A stretch of DNA of 32,115 bases from Pseudomonas sp. PB120 (GCF_009761815.1 NZ_RWIN01000151.1:1-32115); one strand, 5' to 3'; positions 1-7,392 are shown, counted from the stretch's first letter. Notes: generated by a model not told the origin, from the letters alone. Translations and numbers: made by a program.

Positions 1-81
1 GAGCTTGCTCCCGCTGGGCTGCGTAGCGGCCCCTGTTGTGAGTGCTGCGCACTCAAGCGGGAGCAAGCTCCCTCGCCACAA
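1..81. repeat. REPIN (TGTGGCGAGGGAGC family) inside the cobN reading frame, left arm cut by window edge
   Basis: The left arm GAGCTTGCTCCCGCT (1-15) is matched in inverse by AGCGGGAGCAAGCTCCC (56-72), followed by TCGCCACA. The intervening GC-rich segment also folds. The same arm pair occurs at 1533-1679 and 28003-28113. It is unusual in that it lies within an open frame that continues into conserved CobN sequence. Confidence 0.85.
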
Positions 82-1513
82 AGGCCCAGTCCCACAAGAC
101 TCAGGTTCACTTCCACAAGATTCAGGCCCACTTCCGCAGGAGGCGCAGTGGTCCGAGGTAAACGCCATCCTCGACCACCTGCGCGAAATCGTTGCCCCAC
201 GGCTGGACGCCTGCGGCCCCGCGGAAATGCGCGGCTTGCTCGACGCCCTGAGCGGCCGTTTCGTCCCGGCAGGCCCCAGCGGCGCGCCCAGCCGAGGCCG
301 GCTGGACGTGCTGCCCACCGGGCGCAATTTCTATTCGGTGGACGTGCGCAACCTGCCAACCACCACCGCCTGGCGTATCGGGTTCCAGTCAGCCAACCTG
401 ATTCTTGAACGGCATTTGCAAGACCACGGCGATCATTTACGGCAACTGGGCCTGTCGGTCTGGGGCACCGCCACCATGCGCACCGGCGGTGATGACATTG
501 CCCAGGCCATGGCATTGATGGGTGTGCGTCCGGTCTGGGCGACGGGCAGTCAGCGGGTCGACGATTTTGAAATCCTGCCGCTGAGCCTGCTCGACCGGCC
601 GCGGGTGGACGTGACCTTGCGGGTGTCCGGCTTCTTCCGCGATGCCTTTGCCAACCTGATCCGCCTGTTCGATGCGGCGGTGCAAGCGGTGGCCGCGCTG
701 GATGAGCCCGACGACTTGAACCCGTTGGCCGCCAAGGTGCGCGACGAGCGTGAAGCGCTGATGCAATCGGGCCTGGATGAAGAAGCGGCGAAACGTCAGG
801 CCGGCTGGCGTATTTTCGGGGCCAAGCCCGGTGCGTATGGCGCGGGTGTACAGGGCGCCATCGACGGTCGCTTGTGGCAAAGCCGCGAGGACCTGGCCGA
901 GGTTTATCTGAACTGGGGCGGCTATGCTTACGGCGGCTCCGACGAGGGTACGGCGGCTCGCGAACAGTTCGCCCAACGCCTGAGCCAGGTGCAAGCGGTG
1001 CTGCAAAACCAGGACAACCGCGAGCATGACTTGCTCGACTCCAACGATTATTACCAGTTCCAGGGCGGCATGCTCGCCGCCGTGGAAAGCCTCAGCGGCG
1101 AAGCGGCGGCCAGCTACCATGGCGACCACAGCCAGCCGGACTTGCCGAAGATCCGCACCCTGAAGGAAGAGCTGAATCGGGTGATTCGCTCCCGGGCGGC
1201 CAATCCGAAGTGGATCGACGGGGTCAAGCGTCACGGCTATAAAGGCGCGTTTGAACTGGCGGCGACGGTCGATAACCTGTTCGCGTTCGACGCGACGACG
1301 CAGCTGATTGACGATCACCAGTACGCGTTGCTGGCAGATGCGTACTTGCTGGACCCGGCGACCCGAGAGTTCGTTCGCGAGCACAACCCCCATGCACTGC
1401 GCGACATGACTGAGCGCATGCTCGAAGCGCAGCAGCGGGGGATGTGGAAAGAACCGGGCGAATACCGCGAGGCGCTGGAGAATTTGTTGCTGGATATCGA
1501 AGAAGACATTTAA
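2..1513 (+). CDS. cobN: Aerobic cobaltochelatase large subunit CobN, C-terminal part (5' end outside window)
   Basis: CobN is the tetrapyrrole-binding subunit of the ATP-dependent chelatase that inserts Co2+ into hydrogenobyrinate a,c-diamide in cobalamin synthesis. The frame is open from the left edge, so the gene is cut by the window; a TTG at 5 is not a credible start. Family-typical segments are visible: the GPSGAPSRGR/LPTGRNFY stretch about 90-110 codons in, then TATMRTGGDDIAQAM, DVTLRVSGFFRDAF and YLNWGGYAYGG. The visible 503 codons are well under half of a usual CobN (about 1,250 residues). The first ~27 visible codons are a REPIN read in frame, followed by a Pro/Gln/Asp/Ser/Gly-rich repeat, before recognisable CobN sequence resumes near codon 46. 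It is followed by the AAA+/VWA chelatase gene on the same strand. Identification is firm; whether the upstream half is intact cannot be seen. Confidence 0.93.
   Translation, partial: SLLPLGCVAAPVVSAAHSSGSKLPRHKGPVPQDSGSLPQDSGPLPQEAQWSEVNAILDHLREIVAPRLDACGPAEMRGLLDALSGRFVPAGPSGAPSRGRLDVLPTGRNFYSVDVRNLPTTTAWRIGFQSANLILERHLQDHGDHLRQLGLSVWGTATMRTGGDDIAQAMALMGVRPVWATGSQRVDDFEILPLSLLDRPRVDVTLRVSGFFRDAFANLIRLFDAAVQAVAALDEPDDLNPLAAKVRDEREALMQSGLDEEAAKRQAGWRIFGAKPGAYGAGVQGAIDGRLWQSREDLAEVYLNWGGYAYGGSDEGTAAREQFAQRLSQVQAVLQNQDNREHDLLDSNDYYQFQGGMLAAVESLSGEAAASYHGDHSQPDLPKIRTLKEELNRVIRSRAANPKWIDGVKRHGYKGAFELAATVDNLFAFDATTQLIDDHQYALLADAYLLDPATREFVREHNPHALRDMTERMLEAQQRGMWKEPGEYREALENLLLDIEEDI
85..141 (+). 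repeat. 21-bp tandem repeat in cobN (two and a partial copies)
   Basis: Copies lie at 85-105 and 106-126, with a partial copy at 127-141. Each encodes seven residues of the pattern PVPQDSG / SLPQDSG / PLPQEAQ. It directly follows the in-frame REPIN and looks like a flexible, length-variable linker. Expansion by replication slippage is the likely origin (inference). Confidence 0.75.
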
Positions 1514-1532
1514 GTATCGAATGTCCGCTAAT

Positions 1533-1679
1533 TGTGGCGAGGGAGCTTGCTCCCGCTCGGCTGCGAAGCAGTCGTAAAAGCTGAGCCTTCGGTGTGTCTG
1601 ACAGAATGTGTCCATAGTTTTGGGGCTGCTGCGCAGCCCAGCGGGACGGTGCGGCGTTCCGACAAGCTCCCTCGCCACA
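1533..1679. repeat. REPIN (TGTGGCGAGGGAGC family) between cobN and chlD
   Basis: The left arm starts TGTGGCGAGGGAGCTTGCTC and the right arm ends CAAGCTCCCTCGCCACA. The inner arms GGCTGC.AAGCAGTC and GGGGCTGCTGCGCAGCCC also pair. The right REP is interrupted by extra bases containing GCGGCGTTCCGAC (1651-1663), a 13-mer also found in the REPIN at 18312-18402. The element fills most of the cobN-chlD gap and may affect mRNA stability between the two genes. Confidence 0.85.
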
Positions 1680-1711
1680 GAGTGTTTCCCGACCATGACT
1701 GAGTATTAAAG

Positions 1712-2722
1712 ATGACCGACACCCCCCATTTCCCGCTCTCCGCCGTGGTCGGCGCCGATGACTTGAAGCTTGCCCTGTGCCTGACCTCCATCGACCCGAA
1801 AATCGGCGGCGTGCTGATCGAAGGCCCGCGTGGCATGGCCAAGTCGACCTTGGCCCGAGGGCTGGCAGACCTGCTCGCCAGCGGCCAGTTCGTCACCTTG
1901 CCGCTCGGTGCCACAGAAGAACGCCTCGTCGGTACCCTCGACCTCGATGCCGCCCTCAGCGGGGGTCGCGCGCAGTTTTCCCCGGGTGTACTGGCCAAGG
2001 CCGACGGCGGCGTGCTCTACGTTGATGAAGTCAATCTGTTGCCCGATCACCTCGTTGATCTGCTGCTCGATGTGGCGGCCAGCGGCACCAACCTGATCGA
2101 ACGCGACGGCATTTCCCATCGGCATTCGGCGAAGTTCGTGCTGATTGGCACCATGAACCCGGAAGAGGGCGAGTTGCGCCCGCAGCTGCTTGACCGTTTC
2201 GGCCTGAACGTTGCCCTCAGTGGCCACACCGCGCCGATTGAGCGGGGGCAGATCATCCGTCGTCGGCTGGATTTCGACAGCGACCCGCAGACCTTCTGCG
2301 CCCAATGGGAAAACCAGCAGCAGGCGCTGCGTGAACGTTGCGAGCAAGCACGCAGCGCGCTGGCCAATATCCCGCTCGACGACAGCGCGCTGGCGCAGAT
2401 TACCGAGCGCTGTTTTGCTGCTGGCGTCGATGGCCTGCGCGCCGATCTGGTCTGGTTACGCGCGGCCCGTGCCCACGCCGCGTGGCGAGGGGCCAACGCC
2501 ATCGACATCGAGGATATCGACGCGGTGGCCGAGTTCGCCTTGCGTCACCGTCGTCGCGAACCGTCGCCCCCTTCACCGCAACAAAATCCGCCTGCTTCAA
2601 GCCAATCGCAAAGCCCTAATGAGGGGCGGGTCGAAGGGCAGGGCCAATGGGGCGAAATGCCGGCCCAGGCGTTGCCGACCGGTGCACGACGTGAAGTGCC
2701 GAGCTGGCCAAAAAAGCCCTAG
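1712..2722 (+). CDS. chlD: AAA+ ATPase of cobaltochelatase; zero-frame (short) product of a frameshifted chlD gene
   Basis: This is the AAA+ motor (ChlI/BchI/CobS role) that powers CobN. It has 336 residues. Walker A is GPRGMAKS at residues 38-45, Walker B is VLYVDEVN at 101-108, sensor 1 is in LIGTMNPEEGE near 149, and RPQLLDRFG carries the arginine-finger region. A Pro/Ser/Gln-rich tail (about residues 285-335) ends at TAG 2720-2722. The stop comes one codon after the heptamer A AAA AAG (2710-2716) and overlaps the base of a strong stem-loop. The -1 frame continues open into a VWA domain, so this ORF is probably the terminated product of a gene that also yields a 558-residue fusion. The ATG at 1712 is chosen because the AAA+ domain starts directly after it; its Shine-Dalgarno is poor. 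Confidence 0.9.
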   Translation: MTDTPHFPLSAVVGADDLKLALCLTSIDPKIGGVLIEGPRGMAKSTLARGLADLLASGQFVTLPLGATEERLVGTLDLDAALSGGRAQFSPGVLAKADGGVLYVDEVNLLPDHLVDLLLDVAASGTNLIERDGISHRHSAKFVLIGTMNPEEGELRPQLLDRFGLNVALSGHTAPIERGQIIRRRLDFDSDPQTFCAQWENQQQALRERCEQARSALANIPLDDSALAQITERCFAAGVDGLRADLVWLRAARAHAAWRGANAIDIEDIDAVAEFALRHRRREPSPPSPQQNPPASSQSQSPNEGRVEGQGQWGEMPAQALPTGARREVPSWPKKP

Positions 2723-2757
2723 GCATTCGCCCTCGATCTGATGCGGGGGCGAATGCC
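2710..2757 (+). promoter_or_regulatory. Programmed -1 ribosomal frameshift signal in chlD
   Basis: The slippery heptamer A AAA AAG at 2710-2716 is in the correct zero-frame phase (A-AAA-AAG). The zero-frame stop TAG is at 2720-2722. After a 5-nt spacer, the 11-bp perfect stem GGCATTCGCCC (2722-2732) pairs with GGGCGAATGCC (2747-2757) around a 14-nt loop. Slipping back one base enters the frame that encodes the VWA domain. The -1 frame contains no ATG, GTG or TTG between its last upstream stop (2617-2619) and GTG 2824, so frameshifting is the natural route to translate it. Recoding in chlD genes that serve cobalt chelatase has been reported in the literature. Confidence 0.9.
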
Positions 2758-3387
2758 AGACCCCGTGCAGGACGGCTGGATAATGGCAAGCAGGGCAAGC
2801 GCCATGCCGCACGTAGTGGTTCGGTGAACTGGCCGGGCACTTTGCTTAACGGTCGCCCGCGTCAGCGTGAGGATGTGTTGTTCCACTTGCGCACCCGCTC
2901 ACCCCATGAGCTGTGGCTGGTGATTGTCGATGCGTCGGCCTCGACGCGGCGGCATCAGGCGTTGAGTGATGCCAAGGGGTTGCTGGCGCAATTGTTCGAT
3001 GACGCCTATCGCCAGCGGGCACGTTTGGCGTTGCTCACGGCAAGCGGCCAGACGCCGAAATGGCAGGTGCAGGGGTTGAAAGCGTCCACCGGTTTGCGTG
3101 ACTGGCTGGAAGGGTTGGGCGCAGGCGGCGGCACGCCATTGCTGGCGGCGTTGGGTGAGGCGGGGCGCTGGCTCACTGCGCGGCAGAAGCGTTTTCCGGC
3201 GGAGAAGCAGCGGCTGTTGCTGGTTACTGATGGCCGCCTTAAAGAGTGGCCGACATTGCCGGTGCTCGCCTGTCCGGGACTGCTGATCGACATAGAACGC
3301 GGGCCGATCCGCCTCGGGCGCAGTAAGGTATTGGCGGCCCAATTGCAGTCCGAGTATCGACATATCGACGACCTGCTTCCGGGTTGA
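2716..3387 (+). CDS. chlD: VWA-domain (-1 frame) extension of ChlD, medium cobaltochelatase subunit
   Basis: This segment is read after the -1 shift at 2716 and adds 223 residues to the first 335, giving a ~558-residue AAA+/VWA protein (1712-3387 overall), the CobT/ChlD-like medium subunit. The segment before GTG 2824 is coding in character: it reads GKQGKRHAARSGSVNW in frame and joins directly to GTLLNGRPRQRED. The MIDAS motif is DASAS in LVIVDASASTRR. A threonine follows in GGGTPLL, and an aspartate in VTDGR. Starting instead at GTG 2824 would remove the basic linker and lacks a Shine-Dalgarno, so I treat that start as artefactual. The domain presumably bridges the ATPase ring and CobN. It ends before a REPIN cluster and converges with the oxidoreductase gene. 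Confidence 0.85.
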   Translation, partial: ALGIRPRSDAGANARPRAGRLDNGKQGKRHAARSGSVNWPGTLLNGRPRQREDVLFHLRTRSPHELWLVIVDASASTRRHQALSDAKGLLAQLFDDAYRQRARLALLTASGQTPKWQVQGLKASTGLRDWLEGLGAGGGTPLLAALGEAGRWLTARQKRFPAEKQRLLLVTDGRLKEWPTLPVLACPGLLIDIERGPIRLGRSKVLAAQLQSEYRHIDDLLPG

Positions 3388-3411
3388 GTTCTGGGGTGCC
3401 TGTCAGGGCCT

Positions 3412-3584
3412 CATCGCGAGCAGGCTCGCTCCCACAGGGATTTTGTTCGCGGTGGAAATCCAGTGTGGCAGGCCTTTTCCCTCAGGGATTTTGTGAAGGC
3501 TGGAGATCCAGTTTGGCAGGCCCACTCCTACAGGTGTTTTGTGAACACCGGAGATCCAATGTGGGAGCGAGCCTGCTCGCGATG
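3412..3584. repeat. Expanded REPIN with three 48-bp internal tandem repeats
   Basis: Outer arms are CATCGCGAGCAGGCTCGCTC (from 3412) and GAGCGAGCCTGCTCGCGATG (to 3584). Between them are three imperfect 48-bp direct repeats at 3425-3472, 3473-3520 and 3521-3568. Each runs from a CTCNCTCC/CCTTTTCC-like start through CAGGGATTTTGT and GGAGATCCA to TGGCAGG or TGGGAGC. It lies between the convergent ends of chlD and the oxidoreductase gene and fills the 226-bp gap. Confidence 0.88.
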
Positions 3585-3613
3585 GCGATCTCGCCGTCGA
3601 CATCAACTCCGGA

Positions 3614-4837
3614 TCATTGACCCATCGCCCGACGATACTGACGAGTCCGCCGCGCGAGGTACACCTGATCAAGCACCAACGCCAGCAGCGCCGAAACCCC
3701 GGGCCGGGTTTTGCGTCCGCGGCTCAGGCGATGGAGCTGGAACTTCACCACCGCCATGCTCGCCAGCGCGGCCAGCGGTTTGCGCTTCCAGCGGATCGCC
3801 GGCAATTGCGGGTGGCTGTTGCGGCCTTCGCGCCAGTGTTTGACCAACTGCGGTTCCAGCGCCAGCGCGGTGCCGATCCCGGCCATGGCAATGCCACTGT
3901 CCAACACCTGTTCGACGATGGCCAAACGCCGAATGCCGCCAGTAACCATCACCGGCATGCGCGCCACGCTGGCCAGCTCTCCGGCCATCTCCAGAAAATA
4001 CGCCTCCCGCGCGAGCGTCCGGCCATCCCGCGCCTCGCCCTGCATGGCCGGTGCTTCGTAGCTGCCGCCAGACAGTTCCAGCAAGTCAATCGGCTGCTCG
4101 TTGAGCCACTCAATGACCTGCCGCGCATCGTCGGCATCAAAGCCACCGCGCTGGAAGTCTGCGGAATTGAGCTTCACCGCCACGCAAAAATGAGGCGACA
4201 CCGATTGGCGCACGGCGCTGACCACTGCCAACAACAAACGCGCGCGGTTTTCCAGGGAACCGCCCCAGCGATCCGTGCGGCGATTGCTCAGCGGCGAAAG
4301 GAACTGACTGATCAGGTAACCGTGCGCGGCATGAATCTGAACGCCCGTGAACCCGGCTTTTTCCGCCAGCGCGGCGCTGGTGGCAAAGCGTCGGATGACC
4401 TCTTCGATATCGCGCTCAGTCATGGGCTTGGGCTCGGCAAACATCTTCGAGAACCCGCCCAGATCGAGTGCCACCGCCGAAGGCGCCCAGGCTTGCTGGC
4501 CGAGGTTGGCCATGGTCTGGCGACCGGGATGGTTCAACTGCATCCAGAATTGCGCACCGCCGGCACGGCCAATCGTCGCCCATTGGCGAAAACGCTCAAG
4601 GTGCCGCTCATCTTCGAGCACCACGCCAGCGGGGCCGGTCATGGCGCGGCGGTCGATCATCACGTTGCCGGTCAGCAACAGCCCGGCTTCGCCTTGGGCC
4701 CACGCTTGATACAGTTGGAACAAGGCCTCGGCCGGTGCCTGGCCGGTGTCCGCCAGGTTCTCTTCCATCGCGGCTTTGGCGATGCGATTGCCGATGGTCT
4801 GGCCGTTGGGCAAATTCAACGCTTGGAAGGGCGACAT
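3614..4837 (-). CDS. NADH:flavin oxidoreductase, Old Yellow Enzyme family
   Basis: This is an FMN-dependent ene-reductase/oxidoreductase of 407 residues with a single TIM barrel. It lacks the C-terminal FAD/NAD(P)H and Fe-S domains that make 2,4-dienoyl-CoA reductase FadH about 670 residues long. Visible motifs are QFWMQLNHPGRQ (96-107), the catalytic QIHAAHGYL with the His169/His172 pair and Tyr174, RWGGSLENR at 190-198, and VMVTGGIR in the phosphate-binding region. A basic C-terminal tail of about 60 residues follows the barrel. ATG 4837 has GAGGAG upstream (4844-4849 on the plus strand). It is divergent from a MerR regulator and reads from a 19-bp-spacer promoter, so it is probably induced by that regulator. 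The substrate is unknown; activated alkenes or xenobiotic enones are typical of the family. Confidence 0.9.
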   Translation of the reverse strand: MSPFQALNLPNGQTIGNRIAKAAMEENLADTGQAPAEALFQLYQAWAQGEAGLLLTGNVMIDRRAMTGPAGVVLEDERHLERFRQWATIGRAGGAQFWMQLNHPGRQTMANLGQQAWAPSAVALDLGGFSKMFAEPKPMTERDIEEVIRRFATSAALAEKAGFTGVQIHAAHGYLISQFLSPLSNRRTDRWGGSLENRARLLLAVVSAVRQSVSPHFCVAVKLNSADFQRGGFDADDARQVIEWLNEQPIDLLELSGGSYEAPAMQGEARDGRTLAREAYFLEMAGELASVARMPVMVTGGIRRLAIVEQVLDSGIAMAGIGTALALEPQLVKHWREGRNSHPQLPAIRWKRKPLAALASMAVVKFQLHRLSRGRKTRPGVSALLALVLDQVYLARRTRQYRRAMGQ

Positions 4838-4864
4838 GCTTGACTCCTCATCAGTAAAGCGTAG

Positions 4865-4895
4865 AGGCTAAGCTTAAAGTTAACTTTAATGTCAA
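4865..4895 (-). promoter_or_regulatory. MerR-type promoter with 19-bp spacer and palindromic operator
   Basis: On the minus strand TTGACA (4890-4895) and TAGCCT (4865-4870) are separated by exactly 19 bp. The spacer contains the perfect 16-bp palindrome TTAAAGTTAACTTTAA (4874-4889). An over-long spacer with a centred dyad is the hallmark of promoters that MerR-family activators untwist. It faces the oxidoreductase gene, and the regulator gene starts 19 bp away on the other side. Confidence 0.8.
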
Positions 4896-4914
4896 GCAGG
4901 CAAATGAGGCGCAG

Positions 4915-5319
4915 ATGAAGATCGGTGAATTGGCACAGCTGAGCGGGTTGACCGCCTCGCGTATCCGCTTTTACGAGGCACAAGGGCTGATCCGCCAGGT
5001 GGAGCGCCAGGCCAACGGCTATCGACGCTACCCGGCACAAGCGTTGCAAACCCTGGAACTCATCCAGTGTGCGCAGCAAGCTGGTTTCAGCCTCGAAGAA
5101 TTGAGGCTGCTGTTGCCGGATGCCACGACGGGCACGTTCAAGCATGACGAACTGGTGGCGGGGCTGGAGCGTAAAGTCGAGCAGATCGAAGTGATGCAGC
5201 TGCACCTTGCCCAGAGCAAGGCGAAGTTGCTCAACATCATCGAGAACATCCATGCCCGACCCCAAGGCATGGCTTGCGAGGCGAACGCCGAGCGGGTGCT
5301 GGCGTCACTCAAGCATTAG
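4915..5319 (+). CDS. MerR-family transcriptional regulator
   Basis: This 134-residue protein has an N-terminal winged helix-turn-helix, from MKIGELAQLSGLTASRIRFYE through RRYP (residues 1-40) to about residue 70. A dimerising coiled coil (about 80-112) and a short C-terminal tail follow. The only cysteines are Cys52 and Cys121; there is no CxxCxC iron-sulphur motif, so it is not SoxR, nor does it show a clear metal-binding cluster. It is divergent from the oxidoreductase gene, separated by a 19-bp-spacer promoter, and is probably its activator and autoregulator. The inducer cannot be read from sequence. The likely logic is sensing an electrophile or drug that the reductase removes (inference). 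Confidence 0.9.
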   Translation: MKIGELAQLSGLTASRIRFYEAQGLIRQVERQANGYRRYPAQALQTLELIQCAQQAGFSLEELRLLLPDATTGTFKHDELVAGLERKVEQIEVMQLHLAQSKAKLLNIIENIHARPQGMACEANAERVLASLKH

Positions 5320-5361
5320 CCCTGGTCGCGACTTTTGGTATATAGCGGTGTTCCCTAACAG

Positions 5362-5428
5362 CATCGCGAGCAGGTTCGCTCCTACAGGGGGACGCGTTTC
5401 AAATGTGGGAGCGAGCCTGCTCGCGATG
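5362..5428. repeat. REPIN (GTGGGAGCGAGC family)
   Basis: Arms are CATCGCGAGCAGGTTCGCTC and GAGCGAGCCTGCTCGCGATG, with a short middle. The element lies between the convergent MerR and diguanylate cyclase genes. Confidence 0.88.
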
Positions 5429-5453
5429 AGGCCCTTACAGACAACACAAATCA

Positions 5454-6530
5454 TCACTGATAAAACGTAAACCGATCCTTCCCCGTATGTTTTGACGCAT
5501 ACAACGCCTCATCCGCCCTCACCAGCGCCTGGTTCAACGTGTCATCGTCCGCCACCTGCGCCAGGCCGATGCTGATGGTCACCGGGTGCTGCGTCACTCG
5601 TTCCCTCACCACCCGACACAATTCGCCCGCCAACGCCGCAACGTCATCACGGCGCACGCCTGCCAGGTAAATCGCGAACTCCTCACCGCCCAATCGCGCG
5701 TACTCAAAGTCGGCCATCACCCCTTTGATATCCGCCGCAATACGCTTGAGCACTTCATCGCCGATGTCGTGGCCGTAGACGTCGTTCACCTTCTTGAAAT
5801 TATCGATATCGATCATTGCCAGGTAGTGGTCGTGCTCGCGGGGTGCGCTTTGCAGTTGCTTGCCGGCCTGGGTCATGAACGAACGGCGATTGGGGATTTC
5901 GGTCAGGGTGTCGATGTAAGCCTGCTCCAGCAGCAGCTTGGACATGATGTAGTTGTAGAGTTTGGCTTTGCGCAAGGTGAGGAAGCTGTACACCGTCAGT
6001 GCGCAGAGGAACACGGTGTAGGCCATCGTCATCACGCCCCGAAGTTCCAGCAGCGCGAACGGCGCCTTGTAGAACGGGTTGAGCATCAACCAGGTAATGA
6101 TCTGCGCACCGTAAAAAGACCATCGACTCAGGGGCAGCACCGACGCGCCGTACAAGGTGCTCGATGCCGCCAGCACCAGCCAGGCGGGCTGGAAGTCGGC
6201 GGGCAAGCCGTCAATGACCAGGCGCAAGCCCAGGGTAATCGTGAACACAAACATCAAATTCAGCACATGGAAGTGCCGCGCTTTACGGGTGAACAGCAAG
6301 ACCGTCGCAACCGTCGACAAAACCCCGAGAAACAGAAACGAGAGCCAGGTAAAACTCTGGCCGCCGATGAAGCTGACGATCAAATCGAACATCATCCAGA
6401 CCGTGATGCTCGCGACATAAATCAGCAGGCAAAACCGGTGCAGCCGTTCGAATTCATGTTGAATGAATTCCGCCTTTAGCTCGGCGGGCGCCGTTTTTTT
6501 CAGCACTTCATCTTCAATGGTTTTGTACAT
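5454..6530 (-). CDS. Membrane diguanylate cyclase (GGDEF) of the NGR exopolysaccharide operon
   Basis: The enzyme makes c-di-GMP from two GTP. It has 358 residues: a cytoplasmic N-terminus, about six membrane segments between residues 33 and 190, a short helix, then a GGDEF domain (about 200-358). The domain contains DTLTEIPNRRSF, DIDNFKKVND and an intact GGEEF at 281-285. The position of the RxxD inhibitory site upstream of GGEEF reads MADF, so product inhibition is probably absent. ATG 6530 gives MYKTIEDE and overlaps the preceding gene by 17 nt. A longer Arg-rich N-terminus from further upstream is a shadow of that gene. Because the operon's NfrB carries c-di-GMP-binding MshEN motifs, this cyclase is the obvious local source of its activating signal (inference). 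Confidence 0.92.
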   Translation of the reverse strand: MYKTIEDEVLKKTAPAELKAEFIQHEFERLHRFCLLIYVASITVWMMFDLIVSFIGGQSFTWLSFLFLGVLSTVATVLLFTRKARHFHVLNLMFVFTITLGLRLVIDGLPADFQPAWLVLAASSTLYGASVLPLSRWSFYGAQIITWLMLNPFYKAPFALLELRGVMTMAYTVFLCALTVYSFLTLRKAKLYNYIMSKLLLEQAYIDTLTEIPNRRSFMTQAGKQLQSAPREHDHYLAMIDIDNFKKVNDVYGHDIGDEVLKRIAADIKGVMADFEYARLGGEEFAIYLAGVRRDDVAALAGELCRVVRERVTQHPVTISIGLAQVADDDTLNQALVRADEALYASKHTGKDRFTFYQ

Positions 6531-7392
6531 CGCCCACCTTGGCCTTGCGCTGGTTGTCGAGAATGACCTTGCCCCACGGGCGATAGCGTAGCGAAAACAC
6601 CGCCGTTGGATGGCAGCCCGCCGGGGACGCGTCCGGCGTGGCCGGGTCCGCACGGAACGGCTGTCCCTCGGCGCTGACCTGACGGAACGCCTCGCGCACG
6701 ATGCCGACCGAGCAAGGCAGTGCGCTGGCGTAACCGGCCCGTATCAGCGGCGGCAATCGTCCGTTGCCCGCGCCGTCCTGCCACCAGACGTGCACCGAAT
6801 TCATCGCCAGATCACCCAGCCATTGCCCGTTGACCCGAGGCGCAAGTTTGCCGGCACTGAACGCGCTGACGTGCAGGGGGGCATCGAGTTTGTCGGCAAA
6901 ATCCTCAAGCTGGCGTTGCAGGGTTTGCCGGCGGTCGAGTGCCTGAAAGTGCACGTCATCCAGTTCCAGCGGCAGGTACCAGCCGATGACCGGAAGTTTC
7001 CAGTCCTGGCGCAGCGCGTGTTGTTGTGCCAGCGAGCGACCGAGTTGCGCTTGCCAGTACATCGCCAGCCCGGCGCTGTCCAGCTCATTGATGCGCTGGT
7101 AATAGGCCGGGTCCATGGCCAGCCCCACCACCAGGTTCAGGCCTTGCTCGTGGGCCAGTTTCAAACTGTTGGCGAGCCAGCCCGTCGGCCCACCGAAGTT
7201 CGAATCGCCGTAAGCCGTCCATTGCACCATCAGCGTGCGCGCGCCTTGCCGCGCCGTGTCCTGCCAGATCTGCCGCCATTGCGTCTGGCTGAGGCTGGCG
7301 TCGACGTTCAACGGTTGATAGAAAATTCGCTCATCGGCCCGCGCCAGCGTGCAACCCAGCAACAGGCACACGACCCATAGAAATCGCATCAT
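6514..7392 (-). CDS. DUF4434-family exported protein (YbcH-like)
   Basis: This 292-residue protein has a clear signal peptide (MRFLWVVCLLLGCTLARA, cleavage before DERIFYQ), so it is periplasmic or secreted. The body resembles a TIM-barrel glycoside-hydrolase-like fold of the DUF4434 type, with QWTAYGD, GWYLPLELDD and VHVWWQDG as conserved aromatic/acidic patches. The equivalent gene beside nfrA in E. coli is ybcH. Its start overlaps the nfrA stop as ATGA, so it is translationally coupled, and it overlaps the cyclase downstream. It could trim, modify or release the exported glycan, but no catalytic pair is certain from sequence. Confidence 0.82.
   Translation of the reverse strand: MMRFLWVVCLLLGCTLARADERIFYQPLNVDASLSQTQWRQIWQDTARQGARTLMVQWTAYGDSNFGGPTGWLANSLKLAHEQGLNLVVGLAMDPAYYQRINELDSAGLAMYWQAQLGRSLAQQHALRQDWKLPVIGWYLPLELDDVHFQALDRRQTLQRQLEDFADKLDAPLHVSAFSAGKLAPRVNGQWLGDLAMNSVHVWWQDGAGNGRLPPLIRAGYASALPCSVGIVREAFRQVSAEGQPFRADPATPDASPAGCHPTAVFSLRYRPWGKVILDNQRKAKVGDVQNH

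Noticed and set aside
437..1696. 419-codon minus-strand ORF opposite cobN
   Set aside because: Shadow frame that also reads through the downstream REPIN; cobN motifs are on the plus strand.
2824..3387. Independent 187-residue VWA gene starting at GTG 2824
   Set aside because: There is no Shine-Dalgarno, and coding-like sequence extends upstream in frame to the slippery site; frameshift fusion explains it better.
3412..3584. Possible CRISPR-like repeat array
   Set aside because: The 48-bp units are contiguous with no spacers, and the outer arms are REP sequences.
3617..4843. 408-codon plus-strand ORF opposite the oxidoreductase
   Set aside because: Almost exact complement of the real gene, with Arg/His-rich shadow composition.
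5454..6653. Longer 399-residue version of the diguanylate cyclase
   Set aside because: The extra 41 Arg-rich N-terminal residues are the shadow of the overlapping DUF4434 gene; ATG 6530 precedes normal sequence.
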